The notes below the pieces were generated by a model. The model did no database searches and was not told the origin of the DNA. It saw only the letters and a list, made by a program, of their open reading frames with translations. From contig DAHC01000011.1 of the NCBI GenBank assembly GCA_002498375.1, positions 1 to 64,000 on the forward strand: a DNA stretch of 64,000 nt, written 5' to 3'. Source of the DNA: Methanocorpusculum sp. UBA424. GTDB lineage: Archaea; Halobacteriota; Methanomicrobia; Methanomicrobiales; Methanocorpusculaceae. The translations under genes were made by a program, and so were the position numbers. The stretch's first letter is position 1; the number at the start of each line of letters is the position of its first letter. Positions 15,190 to 24,566 of this stretch are shown here, piece after piece.

Positions 15190-18100
15190 TCAGTCCTCGG
15201 ATGGTTCCGTCTCTCTGCCAAGCTCAGAGAGCTGCACGATTCTGTTGTAATAGCCGACTGCTTCTTTCAGTCTGCCGACGGACTCGAGCGACCGTGCTTT
15301 GAGATGCATGGCGGGAATGTGCTCCGGATCGGTTTTCAGGATGTGATCCGCTGCTTTTTCCGCCATATCGAATCTGCTCTGCTGAAGATAGATGATCCCG
15401 CGGCAGAAGTTCAGGTCAGGATCTTTGCACCCTGCAGTCTCCGCTTTGTCGAATGCGGCGAGTGCTTCAGTCGGGTGGCCGGTGACCATCTGCATGAATC
15501 CAAGACCGGAAAGGACATACGGATTTTTCGGATCGGCCTGGGCTGCGGTCGTCATGTCGCTCGTGATATCCTTTGGTTCGCCGATCTTGATCGAGGCAAG
15601 GGCTTTTTCGATATGGAGCAGACTGTTTCTCGGGTATTTTCCAATCAGTTTGTCAAAGTATCGGATCGCTTCGGGATATTTTCCCATGCGTGAAAGCATC
15701 TCGGCATAGCCGAAAAGAGCGGCGACATTTTCCGGGTCTTTGAGGGTCAGTTCGGCATACTGTTTGAGGGCGTCTTCCGTTCTTCCAATGTTCGCAAGAG
15801 ATGCTGCATACATGGATCTGATATTCTGGTCGTTTGGGCGAAGCGTCAGCATCTCTGCAAAGGCTTCTGCCGCTTCGTCATCTCTTCCAAGGAATCTGAG
15901 AGCTTCTGCCCTCAGACGGCGGGTGACGATGTCATCGGGGTTAGATTCGAGCAGAAGTTCGTATCCGGAGAGTGCCTCTTCGTATTCTCCCCGCATACTG
16001 TAGATTGAGGCAAGTTTCCTGACAACGTCCGCATTGGGAACGCCTGCGTTGAGATATTTTGCATAGACCTCGAGAACCTCGTCGTACTTCTGCATCTGTT
16101 CAAGGACATCTGCGAGTTGAAGCAGAGCTTTTGTGTTGGTTCCGTCGATTTCGGTGAGATGCCGCAGTACTTTTGCCGCATCCTCGAGTCTGCCGAGGTT
16201 CACATAGGCAGTTCCTTTGTCGAACAAAGCTTCGGAATGCTCGGGTGCAAGGCTTAGACACTGGTCCATATACTCGATACTGAGTTTGAACTCGCCTTTG
16301 AGCAGATGAACATGTCCGATCGAGTACAGGTTATGGATGTTGTCAGGCTCCAGTTTGAGTGCCGCAGTATAGCATTCCTGTGCCTGATCGAGCTGGTCGA
16401 TCGATCTGCAGAGGTCTCCGCCAAGCGTCAGAAGGCCGATTCCCCCTTCTCCTTTGGCTAATGCAGCCAAAGCAGCTTGCGCCGCCTCTTCGTTCAATCC
16501 GAGGTCTGCGCAGCTTGTTGTGGCGTGAACCGCTGCTCCGGCAATGTCAGGGTGGTTGTTCATGATGCCAATATAGGTCTCTGCAGCTGCCTGATTTTGT
16601 CCCGCTGCCGCCTGGACCCTGCCGAGATTCAGGAGGATTCCCGGGTGATCCGGCACGATCTCGTCTGCTGAAGCGAATGCATCTGCGGCTTTTTCATACT
16701 CGCCGAGCATCTCATATGCAGATCCAAGGCCGATGTACGGTGCCGGCGTAGTCTGGGATAAAGACGCTGCATTTTGATAATGGAGAACCGCATCTTCATA
16801 GTTCCCGGCAGAGGCCGCCGCTTCTCCCGCGAGCAGGGTGATCGTGATGTCGCGCGGAAGATACTCTTCACTTAACAGATGTTTTGCTATCTCCTGAGCC
16901 TCGGTATATCTCCCGGTCCCGCTGCAGGCTTTGAGGAGCCCGATGTAGGCAAGAGTGTTTTCCGGCGCCGCTTCAACGAGCTTTTTCCATGAGCCGGCTG
17001 CTTCCTTATATTTCCCGGCAAACATCATGGACGCGGCGTGCTGCTCAAGAGCCGCGATGTCATCGGGAGATTTTGCAAGAACGCGTGCCGCCGCGTCTCC
17101 GGCAAACTGATACCGGCCGAGTCCGGCAAGACACCGGCTGTGCAGAAGTTCCATATCGAGTCTCGAGGGGGCATGGCTTAAAACGACGCCGGCGGCTTTG
17201 TCGGCTTCGCCATATCGTCCGAGCGCCGCAAGGGCATACCCCTGCATGGACAAAAGCCCCTCATTCACGACGCCGACCTCGACTTTGATCTGTTCTTTCT
17301 GGGCCGGCGCATTATCGAACAAATCAAGGTCGCTGTCTTCGAACCATTTCATTTTGGCAGGCGAGGGTCCGCCGGAGCCGAGTTTGCCCATCTTCTCGAA
17401 ACTCTCGAGTGCCTCTTTGTATTTTCCGGAAAGGTACTCGGCGCAGCCTTTCATATACCAGACCGCGGTATTCGTCTGGTTGAGATGGATGTATTCGACG
17501 AATGCCTCGATTGCACGTCTGAACTCTCCGTTCAAAAACGAGATGGTCCCAAGCAGATGCCAGAGTTCTGCATTTGCGTAGCCTTTCGCCAATACCTTTT
17601 CAAGCTGGATTGCGGCTTCTTTCCCGTTTCCATCCCAGTAAAAAGATAAGGCCCGGCGGATTGTGATGGTAATGTCATCACCGGCCGCATAATGCTGGAT
17701 CATGCCGTATGCAGCGGCGGCGTTTTTAAAGTTCCCGAGGCTTTCTTCGAGTCGTGCTCTGCGGTACCAGCCGACAATATCATTTTCGGCAAGATGTGCA
17801 TACCGTTTCAGCGCTCCTTCAACATCTCCCGTCATCTCGCTGCAGAATGCGGCATTGGAGATCAGTTCGGGCTGCCCGAGAGAGGAGGCGAGTTCGTCGT
17901 AAACCGAGCGTGCTTCGGCAAACATGCCGCTTCGCATCAAAAGATCGGCATACCGGATCCGGTATTGGATATTTCCCGGGAAATGGGAGATGAGCTGCGA
18001 ACAGACGGCGGCAGCTTCCCGGTATTTTCCGGCACGCAAAAGCCACTCGCATTTTCTGTCTTTGAGATATACCTCGCTTTCCGGGAGAACGACATGGCCG

Positions 18101-18414
18101 AGGGCAGAGAGTGCCTCTTCGTATTTTCCCGAATCTCCCAGAATAACCGCGAGTGAGGTCCAGGCATGGAAATCATCCGGGTTGAATTCCACGACTTTGG
18201 CGTATGATCGGGCGGCTGCATCGTATTTCTGGGTGAATTTCTGGCAGGCGGCAAGTTTTGTCCAGAGCTTTCCCGAACCCGGTTCGAGCTCCAGCGCTTT
18301 TGTGAAATGCTGGGCCGCATCGTCATACAATCCTTTATCGTATGCCTGTTCTCCGCGTGCTATCCATGGGTTCTGTTTGTCGTTTTTGCCGAAAAGACCG
18401 CCAATATCTACCAT
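15190..18414 (-). CDS. giant tetratricopeptide-repeat protein
   Basis: A 1074-residue protein built almost entirely of TPR units. There are some two dozen or more 34-residue repeats with the usual A-x-x-x-G/A-x-Y-x-x-A pattern (GLYDDAAQHFTKALELEP, GKYEEALSALGHV, GEFKLSIEYMDQCLSLAPEH). It has no signal peptide, membrane helix or catalytic domain. It should form a long superhelical scaffold in the cytoplasm, partners unknown. AAGGAGGA immediately before the ATG is a strong Shine-Dalgarno site, and a TATA box (ctttatattc on the minus strand, 18459-18468) lies about 50 bp upstream. RlmH follows with no gap. Confidence 0.85.
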   Translation of the reverse strand: MVDIGGLFGKNDKQNPWIARGEQAYDKGLYDDAAQHFTKALELEPGSGKLWTKLAACQKFTQKYDAAARSYAKVVEFNPDDFHAWTSLAVILGDSGKYEEALSALGHVVLPESEVYLKDRKCEWLLRAGKYREAAAVCSQLISHFPGNIQYRIRYADLLMRSGMFAEARSVYDELASSLGQPELISNAAFCSEMTGDVEGALKRYAHLAENDIVGWYRRARLEESLGNFKNAAAAYGMIQHYAAGDDITITIRRALSFYWDGNGKEAAIQLEKVLAKGYANAELWHLLGTISFLNGEFRRAIEAFVEYIHLNQTNTAVWYMKGCAEYLSGKYKEALESFEKMGKLGSGGPSPAKMKWFEDSDLDLFDNAPAQKEQIKVEVGVVNEGLLSMQGYALAALGRYGEADKAAGVVLSHAPSRLDMELLHSRCLAGLGRYQFAGDAAARVLAKSPDDIAALEQHAASMMFAGKYKEAAGSWKKLVEAAPENTLAYIGLLKACSGTGRYTEAQEIAKHLLSEEYLPRDITITLLAGEAAASAGNYEDAVLHYQNAASLSQTTPAPYIGLGSAYEMLGEYEKAADAFASADEIVPDHPGILLNLGRVQAAAGQNQAAAETYIGIMNNHPDIAGAAVHATTSCADLGLNEEAAQAALAALAKGEGGIGLLTLGGDLCRSIDQLDQAQECYTAALKLEPDNIHNLYSIGHVHLLKGEFKLSIEYMDQCLSLAPEHSEALFDKGTAYVNLGRLEDAAKVLRHLTEIDGTNTKALLQLADVLEQMQKYDEVLEVYAKYLNAGVPNADVVRKLASIYSMRGEYEEALSGYELLLESNPDDIVTRRLRAEALRFLGRDDEAAEAFAEMLTLRPNDQNIRSMYAASLANIGRTEDALKQYAELTLKDPENVAALFGYAEMLSRMGKYPEAIRYFDKLIGKYPRNSLLHIEKALASIKIGEPKDITSDMTTAAQADPKNPYVLSGLGFMQMVTGHPTEALAAFDKAETAGCKDPDLNFCRGIIYLQQSRFDMAEKAADHILKTDPEHIPAMHLKARSLESVGRLKEAVGYYNRIVQLSELGRETEPSED

Positions 18415-18458
18415 TCATTCCTCCTTGCTACTCTGTTTAAACTATTTCTGCCCCGTGA

Positions 18459-18468
18459 ATATAAAGCC
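18459..18468 (-). promoter_or_regulatory. box A (TATA) of the TPR-rlmH operon
   Basis: ctttatattc on the minus strand lies 45-54 bp before the ATG at 18414. This leaves a short leader that contains the AGGAGG site. Confidence 0.4.
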
Positions 18469-18502
18469 TATCTGTGAATCATCAGTGCCAGAAACGTTTG
18501 GA

Positions 18503-18510
18503 CTTTATAG
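18503..18510 (+). promoter_or_regulatory. box A (TATA) of the NifB-like gene
   Basis: CTTTATAG lies about 26 bp before the ATG at 18533, consistent with a leaderless transcript. Confidence 0.4.
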
Positions 18511-18532
18511 AACGAAACACAATAGATTTACT

Positions 18533-19465
18533 ATGGATTCCCGTGAAACCGACAAAGATCTGCGTGATGCCCAGAATCTGCCCTATGATCCTGAAACGCT
18601 TCGAAGAATCAACGAGCACCCCTGTTACAGTCAGGATGCACGACACGTGTTCGGCCGGTGCCATGTTGCCGTCGCTCCGAAATGCAATATTCAGTGTAAT
18701 TACTGCGTCAGAGATTATGACTGCGTTAATGAATCGCGTCCGGGGGTAACGAGCGAGATTCTTGCTCCCGGTGATGCTTTGGAGCGGATCGATGAAGTCA
18801 TTTCACGGATGAAACACATTAAAGTCGTGGGAATCGCAGGACCCGGAGATCCGCTTGCAAACGAGGAGACGTTCGAGACGCTCCGTCTCGTTCATGAAAA
18901 GTATCCGGACGTGATTTTGTGCATCAGCACAAACGGTCTGCTTCTTCCAGATAAGATCGATCTTCTGGAGAAATACGGGGTCAGAAACATCACGGTCACG
19001 CTGAACGCGATTGATGCTGCGATCGGTGAAAAGATCTACACGTTCGTCGAGTATGGAGGAAAAAAGTATCACGGCCGCGAAGCCGCCGAACTTCTGCTGG
19101 AAAACCAGCTCAAAGGTATCGAAGAAGCCGTGAAGCGGAAGATGCTCGTCAAGATCAACACCGTGTACATCCCGGGGGTAAACGATCAGCATATCCCGGA
19201 GATCGCAAAAAAGGTTGGAGCAATGGGTGTCTTCAACTTCAATATCATCCCGCTTATTCCCCAGTATAAATTCAAGGACGTTGTCCCGCCGACCGCCGCC
19301 GACAAGGCAAAGATGCACGAACTTTGCGCACCCTATGTCCGTCAGATGCGTCATTGTCAAAGATGTCGGGCTGACGCGGTTGGAATTCTCGGCAAGGATG
19401 TCCAGAATGAATTCGGCTGCTGCGGCAAAGGCGACGGTTCCGGAAAAGGCTGCAGCGGCGAGTAA
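18533..19465 (+). CDS. nifB: NifB-like radical SAM protein
   Basis: A 310-residue radical SAM enzyme very like NifB, which builds the Fe8S9C core (NifB-co) of the nitrogenase cofactor. The family pattern HPCYSQDARHVFGRCHVAVA leads into the cluster motif CNIQCNYC (C-x3-C-x2-C), followed by DYDCVNESRPGVTSE and GIAGPGDPLAN. A C-terminal cysteine cluster (CQRCRADAVG, then FGCCGKG) is also typical of NifB. Like other archaeal forms it lacks the C-terminal NifX domain. I chose the ATG at 18533; the frame is open upstream only antisense to the TPR gene. No other nif gene is in the window. Confidence 0.85.
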   Translation: MDSRETDKDLRDAQNLPYDPETLRRINEHPCYSQDARHVFGRCHVAVAPKCNIQCNYCVRDYDCVNESRPGVTSEILAPGDALERIDEVISRMKHIKVVGIAGPGDPLANEETFETLRLVHEKYPDVILCISTNGLLLPDKIDLLEKYGVRNITVTLNAIDAAIGEKIYTFVEYGGKKYHGREAAELLLENQLKGIEEAVKRKMLVKINTVYIPGVNDQHIPEIAKKVGAMGVFNFNIIPLIPQYKFKDVVPPTAADKAKMHELCAPYVRQMRHCQRCRADAVGILGKDVQNEFGCCGKGDGSGKGCSGE

Positions 19466-19668
19466 GCCCTTTCCAAAAACCTGCTTCTCTCCTTCTCTTT
19501 TTTTCGTCGTATCTGCTTTTTTCCTGCTTTCATTTTCCCGCTACCCCAACAATTAAAGCCTTTCCCTACCTATAATAATATACCTTACATACACCCGCCC
19601 TCGCTTCACACATTTGGCGGACAAAAACGGTTAGATGGGGAATCTGGAAATCTTCCCATTATATAACA

Positions 19669-20508
19669 ATGATATCAAAAATACCGGCAGAGCCCAAGGC
19701 TACGGAAAAGTCTGCGAGGCTCTCAACACTCTCGGGTAGATTCTATCCACAAAATGAGCCTGAGCTGGATGCACTGTTGTCCGCTCTTTTTGCAGCTACG
19801 GAAACGTCTGTATCGGATCCGTACGGGATACTCGTGCCGCATGCAGGCTATGTGTATTCGGGGAAAACGGCATCATGCGGATATGCCGCTGTCTCTCCGG
19901 CATTTGCCGGGACCTTTGTTCTGATCGGCCCAAGCCACGCCGGATATGAGACATCCACCGCGGATATGATCTGGGAAACGCCGCTTGGGAACGTGTTCCC
20001 GGACACGGCATTCATCGAAGCCCTTGCGGCGCAGATTCCTGTGCGAAACGATGTGATCTCGGCAGAGGAAAACTCCCTCGAAGTTCAGATGCCTTTTATC
20101 CGGCACCGGTTCCCCAAAGCACGGATCGTTCCTATCCTGATGGGCGATCAGTCCCCAAACGGCGCAGTCCGGGTCGCCCGTGCCGTTTTGTCTGCTGCAG
20201 AAACCACCGGGATCCGTCCGATCATCATCGCATCAGGCGACGGTTCGCATTATGTGCCGGCAAAAATTGCTGCGGAAAAGGATCTGGCAGTCCTTTCAGC
20301 GTTACGAAATCTGGACGTGTCCGTCTTCTACGACACACTCTTCAGGCTTCGCCCCTCTATGTGCGGCTACGGATGTATCGCCGCCATGGCGCTGATATGC
20401 GCCTCGTTTGGTGCAAAAGAGGCCCGTGTTCTCTTATATGAGACATCGGGCGATATCACCGGCGATCTGACCGAAGTCGTAGGGTATGCTGCCATGGAAG
20501 TGATCTGA
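19669..20508 (+). CDS. MEMO1 family protein (AmmeMemoRadiSam protein B)
   Basis: A 279-residue MEMO-like protein. Landmarks are GRFYPQNEPELDALL, LVPHAGYVYSGKTA, LIGPSHAGYE, EENSLEVQMPFIRH and SGDGSHY. The fold resembles dioxygenase LigB with three histidine-type ligands, but its activity in archaea is unknown. It heads the isoprenoid operon and is separated from mevalonate kinase by one base, an arrangement common in methanogens, so a link to lipid precursor synthesis or its control is inferred. Confidence 0.9.
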   Translation: MISKIPAEPKATEKSARLSTLSGRFYPQNEPELDALLSALFAATETSVSDPYGILVPHAGYVYSGKTASCGYAAVSPAFAGTFVLIGPSHAGYETSTADMIWETPLGNVFPDTAFIEALAAQIPVRNDVISAEENSLEVQMPFIRHRFPKARIVPILMGDQSPNGAVRVARAVLSAAETTGIRPIIIASGDGSHYVPAKIAAEKDLAVLSALRNLDVSVFYDTLFRLRPSMCGYGCIAAMALICASFGAKEARVLLYETSGDITGDLTEVVGYAAMEVI

Positions 20509-20509
20509 C

Positions 20510-21382
20510 ATGGCGACATGGAGCGCTCCGGGGAAAGTTATCCTTTTTGGGGAACATTCGGTCGTTTACGGAAAACCGGCTATCGCGATGGCGATAAAAC
20601 CCCGGGTCCAGGTGACGGTTCGGCATTCCCGTTATTTTCAGAAACCAAACTCCCCCTACATCTCGGAATGTTTCCGGATCACCGATGTGAAAGGCAGTGT
20701 ATACGTCAGATCCCAGCTGCCCAGTGCATCGGGCCTTGGGTCTTCGGCGGCAGTCACGGTAGCAACTCTGTTCGCCATCAATGACGAGTTCGAGCTAGGC
20801 TATACCCGCGAAGAGGTTGGCGATCTGGCCTTCGAGGTGGAAAAAGCAACGCAGGGAGGGCGGGCCAGCGCGACCGACACGTATGTCTCGACATTCGGCG
20901 GCCTGGTCTTTATCCGGGGAAGTGAAAAACGCCGTCTTCTTCCCCCGCAGAATCTCTCGATCGTGATCGGCAATTCGCTTATCTCGCACAACACTGCCGA
21001 GATGGTGGCGAAAGTCGCCGAACTCAAACGGACATCGCCGGTTGTTGCAAACGGCATCATGGATGCGATCGGCGGCGTGACCATGGAAGCCATGCACAAT
21101 CTTGAAAATCCCAAGGAACTGGGTGTTTTAATGAATCGGAACCATGCTCTCCTCGATGCGCTCGGCGTTGGTCACCCTGTTTTGTCCCAGCTGGTTCTTG
21201 CGGCCCGCAATGCCGGCGCATACGGAGCAAAACTTTCAGGCGCCGGCGGGGGAGGATGTATCTGGGCGTTATGCTCAAAGGGTTCCCGCAATCGGGTTGC
21301 CGGGGCAATCGAAGACTGCGATGCCCGCCCGATAACCACGTCCATCGATACGGAAGGAGCACGGAGGGAAAAAGATGAATGA
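20510..21382 (+). CDS. mvk: mevalonate kinase
   Basis: A 290-residue GHMP kinase that phosphorylates mevalonate. The start SAPGKVILFGEHSVVYGKPA, the ATP loop PSASGLGSSAAVTVA (about residues 70-84) and the C-terminal KLSGAGGGGCIWA are all diagnostic. It lies one base after the MEMO gene and overlaps the isopentenyl phosphate kinase start by 8 bp. It belongs to the archaeal mevalonate route that gives isopentenyl diphosphate for membrane lipids. Confidence 0.95.
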   Translation: MATWSAPGKVILFGEHSVVYGKPAIAMAIKPRVQVTVRHSRYFQKPNSPYISECFRITDVKGSVYVRSQLPSASGLGSSAAVTVATLFAINDEFELGYTREEVGDLAFEVEKATQGGRASATDTYVSTFGGLVFIRGSEKRRLLPPQNLSIVIGNSLISHNTAEMVAKVAELKRTSPVVANGIMDAIGGVTMEAMHNLENPKELGVLMNRNHALLDALGVGHPVLSQLVLAARNAGAYGAKLSGAGGGGCIWALCSKGSRNRVAGAIEDCDARPITTSIDTEGARREKDE

Positions 21383-22130
21383 ACTGGTCATTATCAAACT
21401 CGGCGGCAGTATTGTAACGAAAAAATCCGAAGACGGCGTCGTCGATTCGGCAAAGATCACCCTTCTGGCAGAGCAGATCGCCCCGTTTGCCGGGAAATTC
21501 CCCCTCATCATCGTGCACGGGGCAGGCTCCTGCGGCCATCCCGAAGCAAAAGCGTATGATATCCCCGGCGGCGTCACGAAAGCAAACGCCGCAGGAATCT
21601 ATGTAACGCATACGGCCGTTTCCGCGCTCAACCGTTCTGTGGTCGCCTCGCTTCGCAAAGCCGGCATGGAAGCCGTTTCACTCCATCCGTTCGGGTGCTG
21701 TCTTGCGGAGAACGGCCGGCTCGTCTCGGCAGGCGTTTCGCAGATCAAAGAGATGCTTGCTCTAGGGCTAATCCCTGTTCTTCACGGTGATGTGGTCATG
21801 GACACAAAACGCGGCGCCTGTATCATCTCCGGCGACCAGATCGTCCCTTATCTGGCAGTCAAACTCGGCGCAGAACGCGTCGGGATCGCGACCGATGTCG
21901 GCGGTGTTCTTGCAAACGGCACCGTCGTTCCCGAGATCAACCGGAAAAACGTCGGTGAAATCGACCTCGGCGGTTCGTCGAGCACCGACATAACCGGCGG
22001 CATGCGTGGAAAGATCAATGAACTTCTCCTTCTCGCCGATGAGGGGGTCGACTCGCACATATTTGCCGCGAACCGTGTGGGAGACTTCCTTGCAGGACAC
22101 AATTACGGCGGAACTCTGGTGAAAAAATGA
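21375..22130 (+). CDS. ipk: isopentenyl phosphate kinase
   Basis: A 251-residue amino-acid-kinase-fold enzyme that turns isopentenyl phosphate into isopentenyl diphosphate, the last step of the archaeal mevalonate pathway. The N-terminal LGGSIVTKK, the IVHGAGSCGHPEAK segment with the catalytic-type His, and the nucleotide region GVATDVGG-like GIATDVGGVLANG are visible, followed by DITGGMRGKI. It overlaps mvk by 8 bp and idi2 by 4 bp. Confidence 0.95.
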   Translation: MNELVIIKLGGSIVTKKSEDGVVDSAKITLLAEQIAPFAGKFPLIIVHGAGSCGHPEAKAYDIPGGVTKANAAGIYVTHTAVSALNRSVVASLRKAGMEAVSLHPFGCCLAENGRLVSAGVSQIKEMLALGLIPVLHGDVVMDTKRGACIISGDQIVPYLAVKLGAERVGIATDVGGVLANGTVVPEINRKNVGEIDLGGSSSTDITGGMRGKINELLLLADEGVDSHIFAANRVGDFLAGHNYGGTLVKK

Positions 22131-23194
22131 CCCCGAATACACCTACATCATCACGAAAACTGGATCATCTGCGCCTCTGCAGCGAGACCGACGTAACCGC
22201 CGGCAGTGCGGGCTTCGAAGACATTATTCTCGTACACAATGCGCTGCCCGAATGCGATCTGGACAGAATCGACCTCTCCGTCGACTTCCTTGGAAGAAAA
22301 CTCTCCTCGCCGTTGTTTATCTCCGCGATGACCGGCGGCCACCCGGACACCGCCGAAGTGAACCGGGTCCTCGGGTCCGCTGCAGAAAAATACGGGCTTG
22401 GAATGGGGGTCGGTTCCCAGCGTGCGGCTCTCGAAAATCCCGATCTTGCAGACAGTTTCAGTGTCGTCAGAGACGCTGCACCCCATGCATTCCTCTGCGG
22501 AAACATCGGTGCGGTCCAGCTGGCCAGCCATGGGATGGAGTGGGTGGATGCCGCGGTCGAGATGATCGACGCCGATGCACTTTGTATCCACTTAAACTTC
22601 CTTCAGGAAGCCGTCCAGCCGGAAGGCGACCATGATGCGACCTCGTGTCTCGATGCCATCTCAACGGCCTGCAAAGAAGCAAACGTTCCTATAATCGTAA
22701 AAGAGACCGGATGCGGTATTTCCTCTGAAGTCGCCGCCCGGCTTTTCGATGCCGGTGTTTCAGCAATCGACACCGGCGGATACGGCGGGACCTCCTGGGC
22801 AAAGATCGAGGGGGCCCGTGCGCAGAAAAGGGATGCTGCCGGTGATAAAGCTCTGGCCGGACTAGGAAATTCTCTGCTTACATGGGGAATTCCTACCGCA
22901 GTCAGCGTTTTTGAGGTAGCGAAGGTGAGTAAAGGACCGGTTATTGCAACTGGCGGGTTGAAGACCGGCCTTGATATTGCAAAAGGGATCGTTCTTGGTG
23001 CCACGCTTGGAGGGATGGCTTTATCCCTCCTTAGCCCGGCACTTTCCGGCGAGGAAACCCTTGGATCCGCAATAGACACAATTCACACGGAACTCAGGGC
23101 TTCGATGTTTCTCTGCGGGGCACAAGATATTGCCGCCCTTGCAAAGGTCAGGTATTACCTCCTTGGAAACGTCAGGCAGATGATTCGGACATAA
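22127..23194 (+). CDS. fni: type 2 isopentenyl-diphosphate delta-isomerase
   Basis: A 355-residue FMN- and NADPH-dependent isomerase that converts isopentenyl diphosphate to dimethylallyl diphosphate. Landmarks are RKLDHLRLCSETDV, FISAMTGGHPDTAEVNR, GVGSQRAALENPD, IHLNFLQEAVQPEGD, IVKETGCGISSEVA and the C-terminal ATGGLKTGLDIAKGIVLGAT. The length is normal. It overlaps ipk by 4 bp and is followed by RNase J after 19 bp. Confidence 0.95.
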   Translation: MTPNTPTSSRKLDHLRLCSETDVTAGSAGFEDIILVHNALPECDLDRIDLSVDFLGRKLSSPLFISAMTGGHPDTAEVNRVLGSAAEKYGLGMGVGSQRAALENPDLADSFSVVRDAAPHAFLCGNIGAVQLASHGMEWVDAAVEMIDADALCIHLNFLQEAVQPEGDHDATSCLDAISTACKEANVPIIVKETGCGISSEVAARLFDAGVSAIDTGGYGGTSWAKIEGARAQKRDAAGDKALAGLGNSLLTWGIPTAVSVFEVAKVSKGPVIATGGLKTGLDIAKGIVLGATLGGMALSLLSPALSGEETLGSAIDTIHTELRASMFLCGAQDIAALAKVRYYLLGNVRQMIRT

Positions 23195-23213
23195 AAAAAT
23201 CAGGAAACAAAAT

Positions 23214-24557
23214 ATGGTTGACATAGAAGTAATAGCCGTAGGCGGGTACAACGAGGTCGGAAGAAACATGACCGCGGTCCGCGTCGGCAAAGAGATCGTC
23301 ATTTTTGACATAGGCTTATATCTGGACCCGATCACGGGTAACAACAACGTGGATATGGAGAATATGCACTCGCTGGATCTTATCCAGATGGGTGCGATTC
23401 CCGATGACACCGTCATGAACTCGGTCGAAGGGACCGTAAAAGCGATCGTGTGTACGCACGGTCACCTGGACCACATAGGTGCGATCCAGAAACTCGCTCA
23501 CCGGTACAACTGCCCGATCATCTCGACGCCCTACACGAACGAGCTGATCAAACAGCAGATCGAAGGCGAGCGCAAATTCTCGGTGATGAACAAGACCTTT
23601 GCGCTGAAGGCCGGAGGGAAATACACCATCTCCCAGAACCTCACCTTAGAGTTCGTCCGCGTTCAGCATAGTATCATTGATTCGGTCATGGCCGTTCTTC
23701 ACACCCCGGCCGGCTGCGTGGTATATGCCAACGATTTCAAGTTCGATATGACGCCGGTGATCGGCGAAGCTCCCGACCTTGCCCGCATGCGTGAGATCGG
23801 CAAACAGGGCGTCAAAGTCCTGATCGTTGAATCCCTGAACCTTGATGACCGCGGCTACTCGCCAAGCGAACAGGTTGCCCGTCTTCGGGTCCGCGACGCG
23901 ATCATGCGGTGTGAGGACGACAAAAATGCCATCATCGTCTCGACGTTTGCTTCGCAGATCGCGAGGATCAAGACGATCACCGAATGTGCCCGCGAGATCG
24001 ACCGGATCCCAGTGCTTCTCGGCCGCAGTATGGAAAGGTACAACACGACTGCCGAGGTCTTAAAGCAGGTCGCCTTCCCGCAGGGGACAAGTATCTACGG
24101 AAACCGAAAGACCACGGACCGGATGCTCCGCCGCGTTCTTAAAGAGGGGAAGGAAAAGTTCCTTCTGGTTGCGACCGGCCACCAGGGTGAACCCGGATCC
24201 ATGCTCTCGAGAATCGCTCTCGGTGAGACGCCTCTTAAAATCGAGAAGGGGGACAAGATCATGTTCTCGGCAAACATCATCCCCAACCCGACCAACTATG
24301 CCCAGCGTGCCGAGGTCGACCGCCTACTGATGCGGCAGGGAGCCCGGATCTTCGACGGACTTCACGTGACCGGTCACGCCTACTATCAGGAGCATTACGA
24401 TCTGCTTTCCATGCTGAATCCGGAGCACATCATCCCGTCCCACGGTCCTTTCACCATGAAGGGCGGATATGTAACGCTTGGTTCCGAGTTCGGCTATACG
24501 CTGAACAAGGAGATCCATATTATGCAGAATGGAGACCGTCTGGTCCTTCCCAAATGA
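23214..24557 (+). CDS. rnj: RNase J-type beta-CASP ribonuclease
   Basis: A 447-residue metallo-beta-lactamase/beta-CASP nuclease of the archaeal RNase J group, which carries 5'-3' exoribonuclease activity. The metal site CTHGHLDHIGAI, the YANDFKFD motif, the beta-CASP motifs ATGHQGEPGSM and FSANIIPNP, and the C-terminal VTGHA and PSHGPF are all present. Its place between idi2 and idsA in the isoprenoid operon is a known arrangement in methanogens; whether it acts on lipid-gene mRNA is not known. Confidence 0.93.
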   Translation: MVDIEVIAVGGYNEVGRNMTAVRVGKEIVIFDIGLYLDPITGNNNVDMENMHSLDLIQMGAIPDDTVMNSVEGTVKAIVCTHGHLDHIGAIQKLAHRYNCPIISTPYTNELIKQQIEGERKFSVMNKTFALKAGGKYTISQNLTLEFVRVQHSIIDSVMAVLHTPAGCVVYANDFKFDMTPVIGEAPDLARMREIGKQGVKVLIVESLNLDDRGYSPSEQVARLRVRDAIMRCEDDKNAIIVSTFASQIARIKTITECAREIDRIPVLLGRSMERYNTTAEVLKQVAFPQGTSIYGNRKTTDRMLRRVLKEGKEKFLLVATGHQGEPGSMLSRIALGETPLKIEKGDKIMFSANIIPNPTNYAQRAEVDRLLMRQGARIFDGLHVTGHAYYQEHYDLLSMLNPEHIIPSHGPFTMKGGYVTLGSEFGYTLNKEIHIMQNGDRLVLPK

Positions 24558-24566
24558 GGTGATCCA

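Noticed and set aside
17924..18532. 203-codon N-terminal extension of the NifB-like gene
   Set aside because: It is antisense to the TPR gene, and NifB homology begins at the ATG at 18533, which has its own TATA box.
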